Shown: positions 25,033 to 32,599, counted from the first letter of the stretch. The stretch: 45,314 bases of DNA from Lachnospiraceae bacterium (GCA_017461775.1 JAFTXD010000046.1:1-45314), one strand, 5' to 3'. Notes: generated by a model not told the origin, from the letters alone. Numbers and translations: made by a program.

Positions 25033-25302
25033 GGGAACTGCGTCCGTGCTGCCGGGGTGGGGGATGGGTGGTACATTTTTTTGAATGCGGAGATATTTAG
25101 AATTTCTTAGGTTTCTGCTCAATAATCAGGGACAAGTGGACAAGGATGTCCACTTGAGGAGGCACTGCGCATGGACGCGCATTGCCTCCGGCCCGTGGCT
25201 TTTCAAAAAACTTCCGCAGAAACCTTAGAAATTCTTAATATTGCAGCTCTGATAAAAAATGTACCATCCATCCCCCACCCCGGCAGCACGGACGCAGTTC
25301 CC
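25033..25302 (+). ncRNA. Giant stem-loop element 2 (structured RNA candidate)
   Basis: A 49-bp inverted repeat (25033-25081 with 25254-25302) with a single G-U pair encloses 172 nt. Inward: a purine-rich internal loop (GAATGCGGAG against TGCAGCTCTGA); a 26-bp helix (25093-25118 with 25216-25241) with two U-U mismatches 10 bp apart; a 9-bp hairpin with loop AAGGAT (25133-25156); the linker AGG; and an 11-bp hairpin with loop ATGGAC (25160-25187). Homologous to element 1 (17863-18147) but with different, still-pairing stem sequences. It ends 37 nt before the EamA ATG. No promoter was seen between the terminator at 25021 and the element. Confidence 0.75.
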
Positions 25303-25339
25303 TGCGAAGTTCTCATAGAAAGAAAAAGGAGGTTTGAAT

Positions 25340-25753
25340 ATGTGGTTTTTGTTTGCAATTTTGTCGGCGGTTTTTGCGGCGCTGACGTCGATTCTGGCGA
25401 AGATTGGGATTGAGGGCGTGAATTCTAATTTGGCGACGGCCATTCGTACCTTGGTGGTAGTGGCCATGGCCTGGGGAATGGTGCTGCTCACAAATACCCA
25501 GGGAGGAATTGTGGATATCAGCAAACGGAGCTGGCTTTTCCTGATTCTTTCAGGGCTGGCTACGGGGGCTTCGTGGTTATGTTATTATAAGGCATTGCAG
25601 CTGGGGGAGGCATCCAAGGTGGTGCCCATCGATAAGCTGAGTGTGGTGATTACCCTGGTGCTGGCCTTTGTTTTTCTGCATGAGAAGTTTACCGCCAAGT
25701 CGTTGATTGGAAGTATTCTTATCGCCGTTGGTACCCTTATCATGGTAGTATAA
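25340..25753 (+). CDS. Half-size EamA-family transporter
   Basis: 137 residues, about five membrane spans, a single EamA/DMT repeat (LFAILSAVFAALTSILAKIGIEGVNS, WLCYYKALQLGEASKVVPIDKLS, then FLHEKFTAKSLIGSILIAVG). Such half-length proteins must dimerise to transport metabolites; the substrate is unknown. AAGGAGG precedes the ATG. It is preceded by the second giant stem-loop and stands apart from the iron operon. Confidence 0.88.
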   Translation: MWFLFAILSAVFAALTSILAKIGIEGVNSNLATAIRTLVVVAMAWGMVLLTNTQGGIVDISKRSWLFLILSGLATGASWLCYYKALQLGEASKVVPIDKLSVVITLVLAFVFLHEKFTAKSLIGSILIAVGTLIMVV

Positions 25754-25790
25754 ACAAACTGGCATGGTCAAAATAATCAAAACTGGATAT

Positions 25791-25833
25791 TTTCACAAGG
25801 CCACAGAAGGTATACATTAGATGCATTGTGAAA
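25791..25833 (+). promoter_or_regulatory. Leader inverted repeat before the pyridoxal kinase gene
   Basis: TTTCACAA (25791-25798) and TTGTGAAA (25826-25833), a perfect 8-bp inverted repeat with a 27-nt interval, ending 17 nt before the kinase ATG. An operator or leader hairpin is possible. Confidence 0.35.
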
Positions 25834-25850
25834 GATGCAGGAGATAATGT

Positions 25851-26699
25851 ATGAAAAAGATTGCGTTAATAAATGATATGTCCGGTTTTGGCAAATGCTC
25901 TCTTACTGCGGCAATCCCCGTAATTTCCGTGATGGGTATGCAGGCTTGTCCGCTGCCTACAGCGGTGCTTACTGCCCAGACAGAATTTGGCGAGTACTAC
26001 TGCGATGATTTAACGGACAAAATGGATATGTTTACAGAAATGTGGAAGAAGATGGGAGTGTGCTTTGACGGAATATATTCCGGTTTTCTTGCCAGCGTGG
26101 AGCAGCTTAGGAAGCTGGAGCACTTTCTGGAGGTGTTTGAAGCGGAGGATACCTTTTACCTGGCAGACCCGGTGATGGGTGACCGGGGCATGACCTATGA
26201 TATGTTCAGTCAGGAGTTTTTGCAGGGAATGAAAAAGCTGACCAGTCGGGCGGATGTGATTACTCCTAACCTGATGGAGCTTTGCCTTTTGTCGGATGTG
26301 AGCTATGAGGAAATGATTACCCATCGCCAGGATGAAAATTATATAGAGAAGATTGCAGATTTGTGCAAAGGACTTCTGGAAAAGGCAGCAAAGCCCCAGA
26401 CAGTGGTAGTAACAGGCATCATTCGCACAAGGGATGGTCGGGAATATGTAGGAAATCTGGCAGTTTCGGATAAGGAAACCGTGCATGTGGAGAATCCATT
26501 TACCGGGAAGGGCTTTTCCGGAACAGGTGACTTGTTTGCTTCGGTGATCTGTGGCTCATTGGTGAAGGGTCTATCCGTGAAGGAGGCGGTGGAAAAAGCC
26601 ACCTACTTTTTACAGGAAGCCATTGAAGAAGCTACCCGGGAGAACATTCCCACCGTGCATGGCGTGAATTTTGAAAAGTACCTGTATAAGCTACTGTAG
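25851..26699 (+). CDS. pdxY: Pyridoxal/pyridoxamine kinase
   Basis: 282 residues, ribokinase-fold kinase that phosphorylates pyridoxal, pyridoxine or pyridoxamine to the 5'-phosphate. NDMSGFGKCSLTAAIPVISVMGMQACPLPTAVLT at the N-terminus, PVMGDRG, ITPNLMELCLL and the ATP/anion-hole segment GKGFSGTGDLFASVICG identify the PdxK/PdxY family. AGGAG precedes the ATG. It is cotranscribed with the downstream ECF S component, which suggests vitamin B6 salvage. The symbol is a best guess among PdxK/PdxY. Confidence 0.88.
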   Translation: MKKIALINDMSGFGKCSLTAAIPVISVMGMQACPLPTAVLTAQTEFGEYYCDDLTDKMDMFTEMWKKMGVCFDGIYSGFLASVEQLRKLEHFLEVFEAEDTFYLADPVMGDRGMTYDMFSQEFLQGMKKLTSRADVITPNLMELCLLSDVSYEEMITHRQDENYIEKIADLCKGLLEKAAKPQTVVVTGIIRTRDGREYVGNLAVSDKETVHVENPFTGKGFSGTGDLFASVICGSLVKGLSVKEAVEKATYFLQEAIEEATRENIPTVHGVNFEKYLYKLL

Positions 26700-26711
26700 G
26701 AGGTAATTTGT

Positions 26712-27218
26712 ATGAATGTGAATAGAAAGCTTAAGAATTTAACCATTACCGGCATCATGGCGGCGCTGATTACCTTGATGACGGCTTATATTTGCCATAT
26801 TCCCATGGGAGCAAATGGGGCGTACATACATTTTGGAGATGCCTTAATTTATCTGGCCGCAGCTATATTGCCCAAGCCCTACGCACTGGCGGCAGCAGCC
26901 ATCGGCGGAGGTCTGGCGGATCTGCTGACTGCGCCCATGTGGGCACCTGCTACGGTGATTATCAAGATGCTGATAGTTCTGCCATTTACAGAGAAGAAGC
27001 CCAAAATCGTGGTTCCCCGCAATGTGTTTGCGGCGGTGATTGGTTATCTTTTCACCGGAGTGGGATATTTCCTGGCAGAATATGTATTGTTTGAAAATCC
27101 GGCAGTGCTTTGGGTATCTTTGTCCCAGAATCTGGTGCAGTCCGTGGGAAGCGCGGTACTGTTTGTAGTGTTTGGACTGGCGTTGGATAAGGTGCAGGCG
27201 AAGACGAAATTTTTTTAA
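26712..27218 (+). CDS. ECF transporter S component, probable vitamin B6
   Basis: 168 residues, about six membrane spans. LTITGIMAALITLMTAYICHIPMG, GAYIHFGDALIYLAAAILPKPYA and GGGLADLLTAPMWAPATVIIKML are typical of ECF substrate-binding (S) subunits, which work with a shared EcfAA'T module encoded elsewhere. The gene begins 12 nt after pyridoxal kinase, so pyridoxine or a relative is the likely substrate (inference from neighbourhood). Followed by a terminator at 27231. Confidence 0.82.
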   Translation: MNVNRKLKNLTITGIMAALITLMTAYICHIPMGANGAYIHFGDALIYLAAAILPKPYALAAAAIGGGLADLLTAPMWAPATVIIKMLIVLPFTEKKPKIVVPRNVFAAVIGYLFTGVGYFLAEYVLFENPAVLWVSLSQNLVQSVGSAVLFVVFGLALDKVQAKTKFF

Positions 27219-27230
27219 TAAGTATTCCGA

Positions 27231-27264
27231 AAGATATCTCGCGGACTGGAGCGAGGTATCTTTT
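27231..27264 (+). terminator. Terminator of the pyridoxal kinase/ECF operon
   Basis: AAGATATCTCGC (27231-27242) pairs with GCGAGGTATCTT (27251-27262), one G-U, TTTT tail. Confidence 0.75.
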
Positions 27265-27281
27265 GTCCATCGCATTGCGAT

Positions 27282-27398
27282 ATGGAAGAACAAAAAGAGG
27301 AAATTTGTGTGGAGGAAGAGAATTACAGAGTTACAGTCCATGAGTGTTTCGTTGCAGGGGATAGGTGTTTGGCATCTATCCTTTGTTTTTTCTTTTAA
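27282..27398 (+). CDS. Possible short peptide gene
   Basis: A 38-codon frame from ATG 27282 reads MEEQKEEICVEEENYRVTVH then a cysteine-bearing, hydrophobic end. Its 3' part is the terminator-like hairpin at 27359-27396, and no good ribosome site precedes it. Coding status is doubtful; a leader peptide is possible. Confidence 0.2.
   Translation: MEEQKEEICVEEENYRVTVHECFVAGDRCLASILCFFF
27359..27396 (+). terminator. Terminator-like hairpin
   Basis: GGATAGGTG (27359-27367) and CATCTATCC (27373-27381), one G-U, followed by TTTGTTTTTT. It lies 55 nt before the next gene. Confidence 0.6.
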
Positions 27399-27450
27399 AG
27401 GGTAATATGCTTGTGCAGATTTCGACTAGATATGTAAAGGGGGATATGCC

Positions 27451-28062
27451 ATGAAAAGGAGAATTATTTTTGCTTTTATTGTTTGCCTCGGTTTGTTAAT
27501 AACAGGGATGCTCGCGTGTGTCTTTAAGGATATCAAAAAAGTGGCAGTTTTGCCATCTCATCGCCAGGAATTGACTCCTGGCATTGAACCTGAAATCATT
27601 GAACAATTTGGTAAAAATGTGGAAGTCAAAAAAGTGTACATACTCCTCACAAATGAGTGGTTTCGATCGGAGGAACTATCTGACTTTAGCCAGATTGTAA
27701 CAAATGATACGGTATATGTCATTGCAGATGGAGAATCCGGTTATGCTTTTTATGATACCAGTGAAGAAGGACTGCTTGAGTGGAATGGTTCTGCCTATCC
27801 TCCTACAAATGTTACCAGGCCATTTGGCTTCTATGGCTTGGCGGGGGATATGATTGATGATGCTTTAGTTGGTATGGAATACGAGGATTATATTTTCACT
27901 TATTCCCAGAGATTGCGTACGGTTTTTATATGGGTGCGAGGTGAGAAAGAGGATGTGATTATTACATATCCAACCCGTCCGGATCTGCTGGGGTTTGAGG
28001 TCGGAGGTGTGTATAACCTGGAAGAGGTGAAAGTAATATTATCTACTGCATTCACAAAGTAA
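27451..28062 (+). CDS. Membrane-anchored protein of unknown function
   Basis: 203 residues. The N-terminus (MKRRIIFAFIVCLGLLITGMLAC) is a hydrophobic anchor or atypical lipoprotein signal; the lipobox-like MLAC is weak. The exported part is acidic, with YVIADGESGYAFYDTSEEGL, a Gly/Tyr-rich middle and VRGEKEDVIITYPTRPD. No family was recognised. AAAGGGGG lies 8 nt upstream of the ATG. Probably a single-gene unit between a terminator and the flavodoxin operon. Confidence 0.65.
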   Translation: MKRRIIFAFIVCLGLLITGMLACVFKDIKKVAVLPSHRQELTPGIEPEIIEQFGKNVEVKKVYILLTNEWFRSEELSDFSQIVTNDTVYVIADGESGYAFYDTSEEGLLEWNGSAYPPTNVTRPFGFYGLAGDMIDDALVGMEYEDYIFTYSQRLRTVFIWVRGEKEDVIITYPTRPDLLGFEVGGVYNLEEVKVILSTAFTK

Positions 28063-28127
28063 GCCTCGTTTCTATGCCGGAAATATGTTATATTTGTCGT
28101 AATGTAATTTATCATGGAGGCAAAGTA

Positions 28128-28610
28128 ATGAGCAAAAAACTAGTGACTTTTTTTAGTGCAAGCGGAGTAACAAAAGGCGTAGCGGAGCTTTTAGCTAAGG
28201 CGGCAAGGGCAGAGCTATTTGAGATTAAGCCACAGATACCTTATAACCAGGCGGATTTAAATTGGATGGATAAAAAGTCCAGAAGCTCCATAGAGATGCA
28301 GGATAAGAGCTTTCGTCCTGCTATAGAAGAAGCAAATGCAAATGTAGCGGCTTACGATGTGATTTTTGTAGGTTTTCCTATTTGGTGGTATGTAGCGCCG
28401 ACGATTATCAACACGTTTTTGGAGACTTACGATTTTAGTGGCAAGAAAATTATATTGTTTGCTACTTCTGGCGGTAGTGGTTTTGGAAATACTTTAGCAG
28501 AGCTACAGGATAGTGTATCGGCATCCGCAGAGCTTGTGGAAGGTAAGCTGTTAAATGGTAAGCAGACGGTGGAATCACTGGAGGAGTGGGTAAAGGAGTT
28601 AGGGGTATAA
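28128..28610 (+). CDS. Flavodoxin
   Basis: 160 residues from ATG 28128, with GGAGG before it; the upstream in-frame ATG at 28074 lacks a site. FMN-binding fold: phosphate loop FFSASGVTKGVAELLA, then DVIFVGFPIWWYVAPTIINTFLE and FATSGGSGFGNTLAEL. This is a long-type flavodoxin of the NADPH-quinone-reductase-like group, an electron carrier in the cytoplasm. It ends 1 nt before the ArsC-like gene, with which it is cotranscribed. Confidence 0.9.
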   Translation: MSKKLVTFFSASGVTKGVAELLAKAARAELFEIKPQIPYNQADLNWMDKKSRSSIEMQDKSFRPAIEEANANVAAYDVIFVGFPIWWYVAPTIINTFLETYDFSGKKIILFATSGGSGFGNTLAELQDSVSASAELVEGKLLNGKQTVESLEEWVKELGV

Positions 28611-28611
28611 A

Positions 28612-28953
28612 ATGAACATCCAAATATTCGGAACGAAAAAATGCAACGAAACCAAAAAAGCCCAGCGGTACTTCAAGGAGCGGGGCATCAAGTTTCAATT
28701 TATCGATATGAGTGAGAAGGAAATCAGTAAAGGGGAGTTTCGCAGTGTTTGTCAAGTGGTGGGCGGAATCGATGCGGTCATCAACGAGGACTGTAAGGAC
28801 AAGGATGCCCTGGCGCTGGTGAAATATATTTCAGCTGATGAAAGAGAAGAAAAGCTTCTGGCTAATCAGCAGGTAATCAAGACACCCATTGTGCGGAACG
28901 GAAAGCAGGCCACGGTGGGCTATCAGCCGGAAATCTGGAAGACTTGGAGTTAG
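28612..28953 (+). CDS. ArsC/Spx-like thioredoxin-fold protein
   Basis: 113 residues. MNIQIFGTKKCNETKKAQRY carries a single N-terminal Cys (no CxxC), and KTPIVRNGKQATVGYQPEIW is the typical C-terminal segment of the ArsC family. The single-Cys form is seen in YffB-like proteins and glutaredoxin-coupled arsenate reductases; Spx normally has CxxC. An enzymatic role is uncertain. Between flavodoxin (1 nt) and deformylase (10 nt), which hints at redox or stress repair. Confidence 0.8.
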   Translation: MNIQIFGTKKCNETKKAQRYFKERGIKFQFIDMSEKEISKGEFRSVCQVVGGIDAVINEDCKDKDALALVKYISADEREEKLLANQQVIKTPIVRNGKQATVGYQPEIWKTWS

Positions 28954-28963
28954 AGGGAAGAAA

Positions 28964-29374
28964 ATGGTAAAACCAGTATGTAAAGATGTACTATTTTTAA
29001 GTAAAAAGGCGGAGCCTGCTACCCAGGCTGACATGCAGATTGCTTTGGATTTGCTGGATACTTTGAAGGCCAATGAAGCGGGCTGCGTGGGTATGGCAGC
29101 CAATATGATTGGTGTGAACAAAAGCATCATCGCCGTGAGTATGGGCTTTATGAATGTGGCCATGTTCAATCCAGTGATTGTGAAGAAGTCCGGTCCCTAC
29201 GAGACCGAGGAGGGGTGTCTGTCACTGGCAGGTGTCCGGGGGACTAAGCGTTATCAGGAAATTGAATTGGAATATTACGACATGAGCTGGAAAAAACAGC
29301 GCCAGAAATACTCCGGGTGGATTGCCCAGATTATTCAGCATGAGTGTGACCATTTGAAGGGAATTATTATCTAG
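28964..29374 (+). CDS. Divergent peptide deformylase
   Basis: 136 residues from ATG 28964 with GAGGGAAG before it. The metal-site motifs are intact: EEGCLSL (Cys ligand) and IQHECDHLKGI (two His ligands and the catalytic Glu). Motif I, usually GxGxAAxQ, reads CVGMAANM here: the catalytic Gln is Met and the first Gly is Cys. This fits a short paralogue class of Firmicutes deformylases rather than the main enzyme encoded beside fmt. It may remove N-formyl groups with altered specificity or in stress. Third gene of the flavodoxin operon. Confidence 0.85.
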   Translation: MVKPVCKDVLFLSKKAEPATQADMQIALDLLDTLKANEAGCVGMAANMIGVNKSIIAVSMGFMNVAMFNPVIVKKSGPYETEEGCLSLAGVRGTKRYQEIELEYYDMSWKKQRQKYSGWIAQIIQHECDHLKGIII

Positions 29375-29409
29375 CATACAAGAAGGTCCGTTTATTTTGT
29401 TACAGACAG

Positions 29410-29423
29410 CTTTAGGCCTAAAG
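29410..29423. repeat. 14-bp perfect palindrome
   Basis: CTTTAGGCCTAAAG lies between the deformylase gene and the convergent membrane-protein gene. Its role is unclear; it may be part of a termination region. Confidence 0.3.
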
Positions 29424-29482
29424 GCTTTAGAGTATATCATCATTATTCTATGTGTCAATAAGAATGGCGCTATAGACGCCAA

Positions 29483-29512
29483 GAAAGCCTGCCGCAGTCG
29501 CGACAGGCTTTC
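29483..29512. terminator. Hairpin between convergent genes
   Basis: GAAAGCCTG (29483-29491) and CAGGCTTTC (29504-29512), perfect 9-bp stem, with only weak T-runs on either strand. It directly precedes the end of the GlsB-type gene; a bidirectional terminator is likely. Confidence 0.5.
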
Positions 29513-29518
29513 GTAGTG

Positions 29519-29755
29519 CTATTTCTTAATTAATCTTACAACGAAGATAACGATGCATGCACCCACAACGCCGCTGATGATGTTACCCAGGATACCGCCC
29601 AGGGAGATGCCGATAAGATTGAAGAGAAATCCACCGACGAAACCGCCCACGATACCGAGAATGATGTTAACTAAAAGGCCGTGGCCGCTCTTCATGATGT
29701 AGCCCGCAAGCCATCCGCAGATTGCGCCGATGATAAGTGATACTAAAATACCCAT
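29519..29755 (-). CDS. GlsB/YeaQ/YmgE-family membrane protein
   Basis: 78 residues from ATG at 29755, with AAGGAGG just upstream. The upstream in-frame extension lacks a site. Three glycine-rich membrane spans (MGILVSLIIGAICGWLAGYI, GIVGGFVGGFLFNLIGISLGG, GNIISGVVGACIVIFVV) match the GlsB/YeaQ family. Members are stress-associated in many bacteria, with no known enzymatic activity. Confidence 0.88.
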   Translation of the reverse strand: MGILVSLIIGAICGWLAGYIMKSGHGLLVNIILGIVGGFVGGFLFNLIGISLGGILGNIISGVVGACIVIFVVRLIKK

Positions 29756-29881
29756 AATACATTCCTCCTTAAAGTAGAAAAGTTTTTGCTTTACTACGTT
29801 AGTATATAACAAAGTATGAGGTGTGTAAATAAATAGCAAGATTATCAGAGTTGAAAAACGACAGAATAAATGTGAACTGTA

Positions 29882-29967
29882 AAATATTTAATGTTTTTCA
29901 TTAAAAAGTAGTTGACAAGAGATAAAAACCGTATTATAGTGTGTTTGACGATAAACATTAAATATTT
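29882..29967 (+). promoter_or_regulatory. Promoter flanked by two copies of an AAATATTTAATGTTT inverted repeat
   Basis: Promoter: TTGACA (29912-29917), 17 nt, TATAGT (29935-29940). AAATATTTAATGTTT occurs at 29882-29896, and its exact reverse complement at 29953-29967, starting 71 bp apart on either side of the promoter. Probable operators of the XRE regulator at 30690, whose dimer or loop could cover the promoter. Confidence 0.65.
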
Positions 29968-29985
29968 AATTTAAGGAGAAAACAA

Positions 29986-30675
29986 ATGAAAGAACAAGCA
30001 ATTCAAAAAATTAACAAAATCGGTAAAATCAGCAGTATCATCGCATTGATTGGGAAGATTCTGGTAGGCATCGGCATCGCCGCAGCATTGATTGGTACAA
30101 TCGTCTGTTTTGTATTTCCGGAGGAGTTATTCAAGGTATCCGTAGTTGGTGACATGGTGATGGAGGTAGATTTTTCTTCTCTGGGTGTGGAGATGTCAGA
30201 GGCAGAGCTTTTAGAGGCGCGTGAGAGCCTGGAAGTAGAAATGGAGGGAGAGGAGCCGGAGTTTACAGAGTTTGAATTAACTGCAAGTAAGATGATGATG
30301 AAAGGAGATTTTGAACAATTCTCACTCACCATGCGTGATTTGGCAGGAATACTTGTGTTAGCGCTCATTACCTTAATTATGACCTTTATCACATTAATCT
30401 TCATAAGTGCGTTATGTAAGGCATTCCGCGACTGTGAATCTCCTTTTGAAGAGGGAGTAATCAAGAAGATGCAGAATTTTGCATTTGCTTTGATTCCTTG
30501 GACCGTTGTTGCAACAGTGACCAATTCTATTTCTGACAGTGTTATGAATCACAAATTCAGTCTCAATTTTACATTGGACCTTGGTGTTGTTTTAATCGTG
30601 CTGGTTGTGTTAGTATTAGTACATATCTTTAAGTATGGTGCAGTACTTCAGCAGGAATCTGATGAAACATTGTAG
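29986..30675 (+). CDS. DUF2975-type membrane protein
   Basis: 229 residues, four predicted membrane spans. An N-terminal span (about residues 17-42), a long acidic exposed loop (about 50-105), two spans (about 120-145 and 165-185) and a last span end in FKYGAVLQQESDETL, a hallmark of DUF2975 proteins. Such genes regularly pair with a short XRE regulator, as here 14 nt downstream. Function unknown; stress sensing at the membrane is a guess. AAGGAG lies before the ATG. Confidence 0.85.
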   Translation: MKEQAIQKINKIGKISSIIALIGKILVGIGIAAALIGTIVCFVFPEELFKVSVVGDMVMEVDFSSLGVEMSEAELLEARESLEVEMEGEEPEFTEFELTASKMMMKGDFEQFSLTMRDLAGILVLALITLIMTFITLIFISALCKAFRDCESPFEEGVIKKMQNFAFALIPWTVVATVTNSISDSVMNHKFSLNFTLDLGVVLIVLVVLVLVHIFKYGAVLQQESDETL

Positions 30676-30689
30676 AAGCGGGGTAGAGT

Positions 30690-30911
30690 ATGGGAAAGAT
30701 TATATTACGTTTAGACCGTGTGATGGCAGACAGGAAGATGAGTTTGAATGAGCTGTCCGAAAAGGTGGGCCTTTCCAATGTGAACCTGTCCAAAATGAAG
30801 ACCGGCAAAATCAGTGCCATTCGCTTCTCCACACTGGAGGCTATCTGCGAAGTGCTCAATTGCCAGCCCGGGGATATTTTAGAGTATGACCGGGATGCTA
30901 CAAGTGAATAA
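30690..30911 (+). CDS. XRE-family regulator (YozG-like)
   Basis: 73 residues, essentially one helix-turn-helix domain: MSLNELSEKVGLSNVNLSKMKTGK then RFSTLEAICEVLNCQPGDILEYD. This short class pairs with DUF2975 membrane proteins. It likely binds the AAATATTTAATGTTT sites at the operon promoter. Followed by a terminator at 30932. Confidence 0.88.
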   Translation: MGKIILRLDRVMADRKMSLNELSEKVGLSNVNLSKMKTGKISAIRFSTLEAICEVLNCQPGDILEYDRDATSE

Positions 30912-30931
30912 AATGGAATAATGAGTCGTTG

Positions 30932-30973
30932 CAGGGCGTATATCAGATTTTATGCTGATTACGCCCTGTTTTT
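30932..30973 (+). terminator. Terminator of the DUF2975-XRE operon
   Basis: CAGGGCGTA (30932-30940) and TACGCCCTG (30960-30968), with inner ATCAG/CTGAT pairing and a T5 tail. Confidence 0.8.
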
Positions 30974-31042
30974 CTATGGCGGAGCTTCTGTCGGAGCAAA
31001 AATGTAACATGGTTGTGCTGTATGCTCAAAAAGTGTTCTGCC

Positions 31043-31117
31043 ACGCCCCGTTTAGAGCTGTAGAACGGGGTGTAGAAGGAACAATTCAGCATTTTACAGT
31101 ACACGGGGACTGTAAAA
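31043..31117 (+). other. Two hairpins in a 370-nt stretch without a gene
   Basis: ACGCCCCGTT/AACGGGGTGT (31043-31073, one G-U) and TTTTACAGT/ACTGTAAAA (31092-31117, loop ACACGGGG) lie between a terminator and the next promoter. They could be parts of a small RNA; no clear promoter precedes them. Nothing else is seen in 30974-31282. Confidence 0.3.
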
Positions 31118-31282
31118 CAGTGGAAAAAGGACAAAAATAGGCTTGAAATGGCAGAAATGGGGCGTGGGGGAAGGATTAATTTATATACGCCTCAAGCAGT
31201 TGTGTAGTGGACCGGAGGTAGGGATTTTTAATTTGGTCAAACCCGTCAGTGTCAAAAATATCAAATTAAATGTAAAATATAG

Positions 31283-31311
31283 TTGACAAAGTGTCGCATC
31301 GGATGTATTGT
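31283..31311 (+). promoter_or_regulatory. Promoter of the second membrane protein/XRE operon
   Basis: TTGACA (31283-31288), 17 nt, TATTGT (31306-31311), followed by AAGGAGGG and the ATG at 31340, giving a short leader. Confidence 0.55.
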
Positions 31312-31339
31312 AAGATTACAACGAAGGAGGGAAATTGCT

Positions 31340-32362
31340 ATGAAGAAGAAAATAGTTGTAGTTTCGGCGATACTGGCAGCGGTGTTGATTGGGATAATCG
31401 TACTTATATGCATGCCAAGGGATAATTACATGGTGGACATGGAGACCGATATCATCGTGAAGGATGGCGTAGCGCAGTCGGAGCCGATGGAGTATGTGAT
31501 AGTGCTACCCAAGGATGGGGAGTACGTGATGTATGTGGACTGGAAAATCAACCCGCTGGGCATGCTGATGGGCTGCAGCTTCAGGGATGAGAGCGGGAAG
31601 GATATTAATACCTTCACTGCGCACTGGATTACGATGCAGTCCCATCCCTTGGAGCTTGAGGCAGGGAAATATACCATGACCCTGACACCGATTACCAATT
31701 CGGAGCAGTGGAGAGATTATTTTGCTGATGTGGATACCTCGGACTGGGATGTACCACCGGAGGAGATGGAGTCGCCGATGAAGCTTTTGGCTGATGGAGA
31801 GTTCCATCTGGATTTTGAGTTTAAGCTGGAGAGAAATGTACATTTGCAGTCGCTGGCGATTTTTATCGGTACTGTGATAGGGGCGTTATTGGTGGTGATT
31901 TTGATTGCCATCAGTACAAACGGTGATAGTATGAAGCAGAACTATGATGAGCGCCAGGAGCGGTTTCGGGGAAAGGGAGCGAATTATGCTTTTTGTGCGA
32001 TGATGTTTCTGAATTGTATTCTATTCATTCTGGAGACTGCCGAGGCGATTGTGTTGCCCATGACTACTGGAACTGGTCTGATGCTTAGCACTATGGTTGG
32101 GGTTGGTGTTTATGTTGTGTACTGTATCTGGAATGAAGCGTACTTTGCTCTAAATCAGAAGTCAAAGGTAGTAGTAGTGAGCTTGATTATTGTCGGTGTG
32201 ATTAATCTGTTCATAGGAATAGATGTTTTTAGAGATGGAGTGGCTTTTTATAATAATCAGCTTACAGTACGCAGCATGAACCTTTTCTGTGCTATATTGA
32301 TGTTAGTAATATGCGGAGCACTTATCCTTAAGAAGCTTTGCAAGGACAGAGAGGAAGAATAG
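31340..32362 (+). CDS. Membrane protein with an exported beta domain, paired with XRE
   Basis: 340 residues from ATG 31340. An N-terminal span (about residues 4-26), an exported domain (about 30-170; YVIVLPKDGEYVMYVDWKIN and ELEAGKYTMTLTPITN look like beta strands), then a cluster of five spans after residue 170. The cytoplasmic loop has YDERQERFRGKGANYAF, a YDERQ..RGK motif seen in several small-regulator-linked membrane proteins. The XRE gene starts 1 nt after its stop. The function is unknown; a ligand-binding membrane sensor is a reasonable guess. Confidence 0.7.
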   Translation: MKKKIVVVSAILAAVLIGIIVLICMPRDNYMVDMETDIIVKDGVAQSEPMEYVIVLPKDGEYVMYVDWKINPLGMLMGCSFRDESGKDINTFTAHWITMQSHPLELEAGKYTMTLTPITNSEQWRDYFADVDTSDWDVPPEEMESPMKLLADGEFHLDFEFKLERNVHLQSLAIFIGTVIGALLVVILIAISTNGDSMKQNYDERQERFRGKGANYAFCAMMFLNCILFILETAEAIVLPMTTGTGLMLSTMVGVGVYVVYCIWNEAYFALNQKSKVVVVSLIIVGVINLFIGIDVFRDGVAFYNNQLTVRSMNLFCAILMLVICGALILKKLCKDREEE

Positions 32363-32363
32363 G

Positions 32364-32561
32364 ATGAAGAATCTGAAATTAAAATCCGCCCGGGCGGCGA
32401 TGGATTTGTCCCAGCAGGAGCTGGCAGACAGGGTGGGCGTGTCCCGCCAGACCATCAACGCCATCGAAAAGGGCGATTATAATCCCACCATCCAGCTCTG
32501 TAAAAGTATTTGTAAGGTGCTTGGAAAGACGCTGGATGAGCTGTTTTGGGATGAAGAGTAA
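32364..32561 (+). CDS. Small XRE-family regulator
   Basis: 65 residues, a single helix-turn-helix: MKNLKLKSARAAMDLSQQEL, then ADRVGVSRQTINAIEKGDYN, then CKVLGKTLDELFWDEE. Typical of the YozG-like regulators paired with membrane proteins. It begins 1 nt after the membrane-protein stop, so it is translationally linked. Confidence 0.9.
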   Translation: MKNLKLKSARAAMDLSQQELADRVGVSRQTINAIEKGDYNPTIQLCKSICKVLGKTLDELFWDEE

Positions 32562-32571
32562 TAGATTCCCC

Positions 32572-32599
32572 TTGACAAATTCCCTTAACCCTATAAAAT
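32572..32599 (+). promoter_or_regulatory. Possible promoter upstream of the CNNM/CorC gene
   Basis: TTGACA (32572-32577), 16 nt, TAAAAT (32594-32599). The leader to ATG 32874 would be about 270 nt; it contains a CTTGTTT/AAACAAG inverted repeat and a possible small ORF. Confidence 0.4.
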
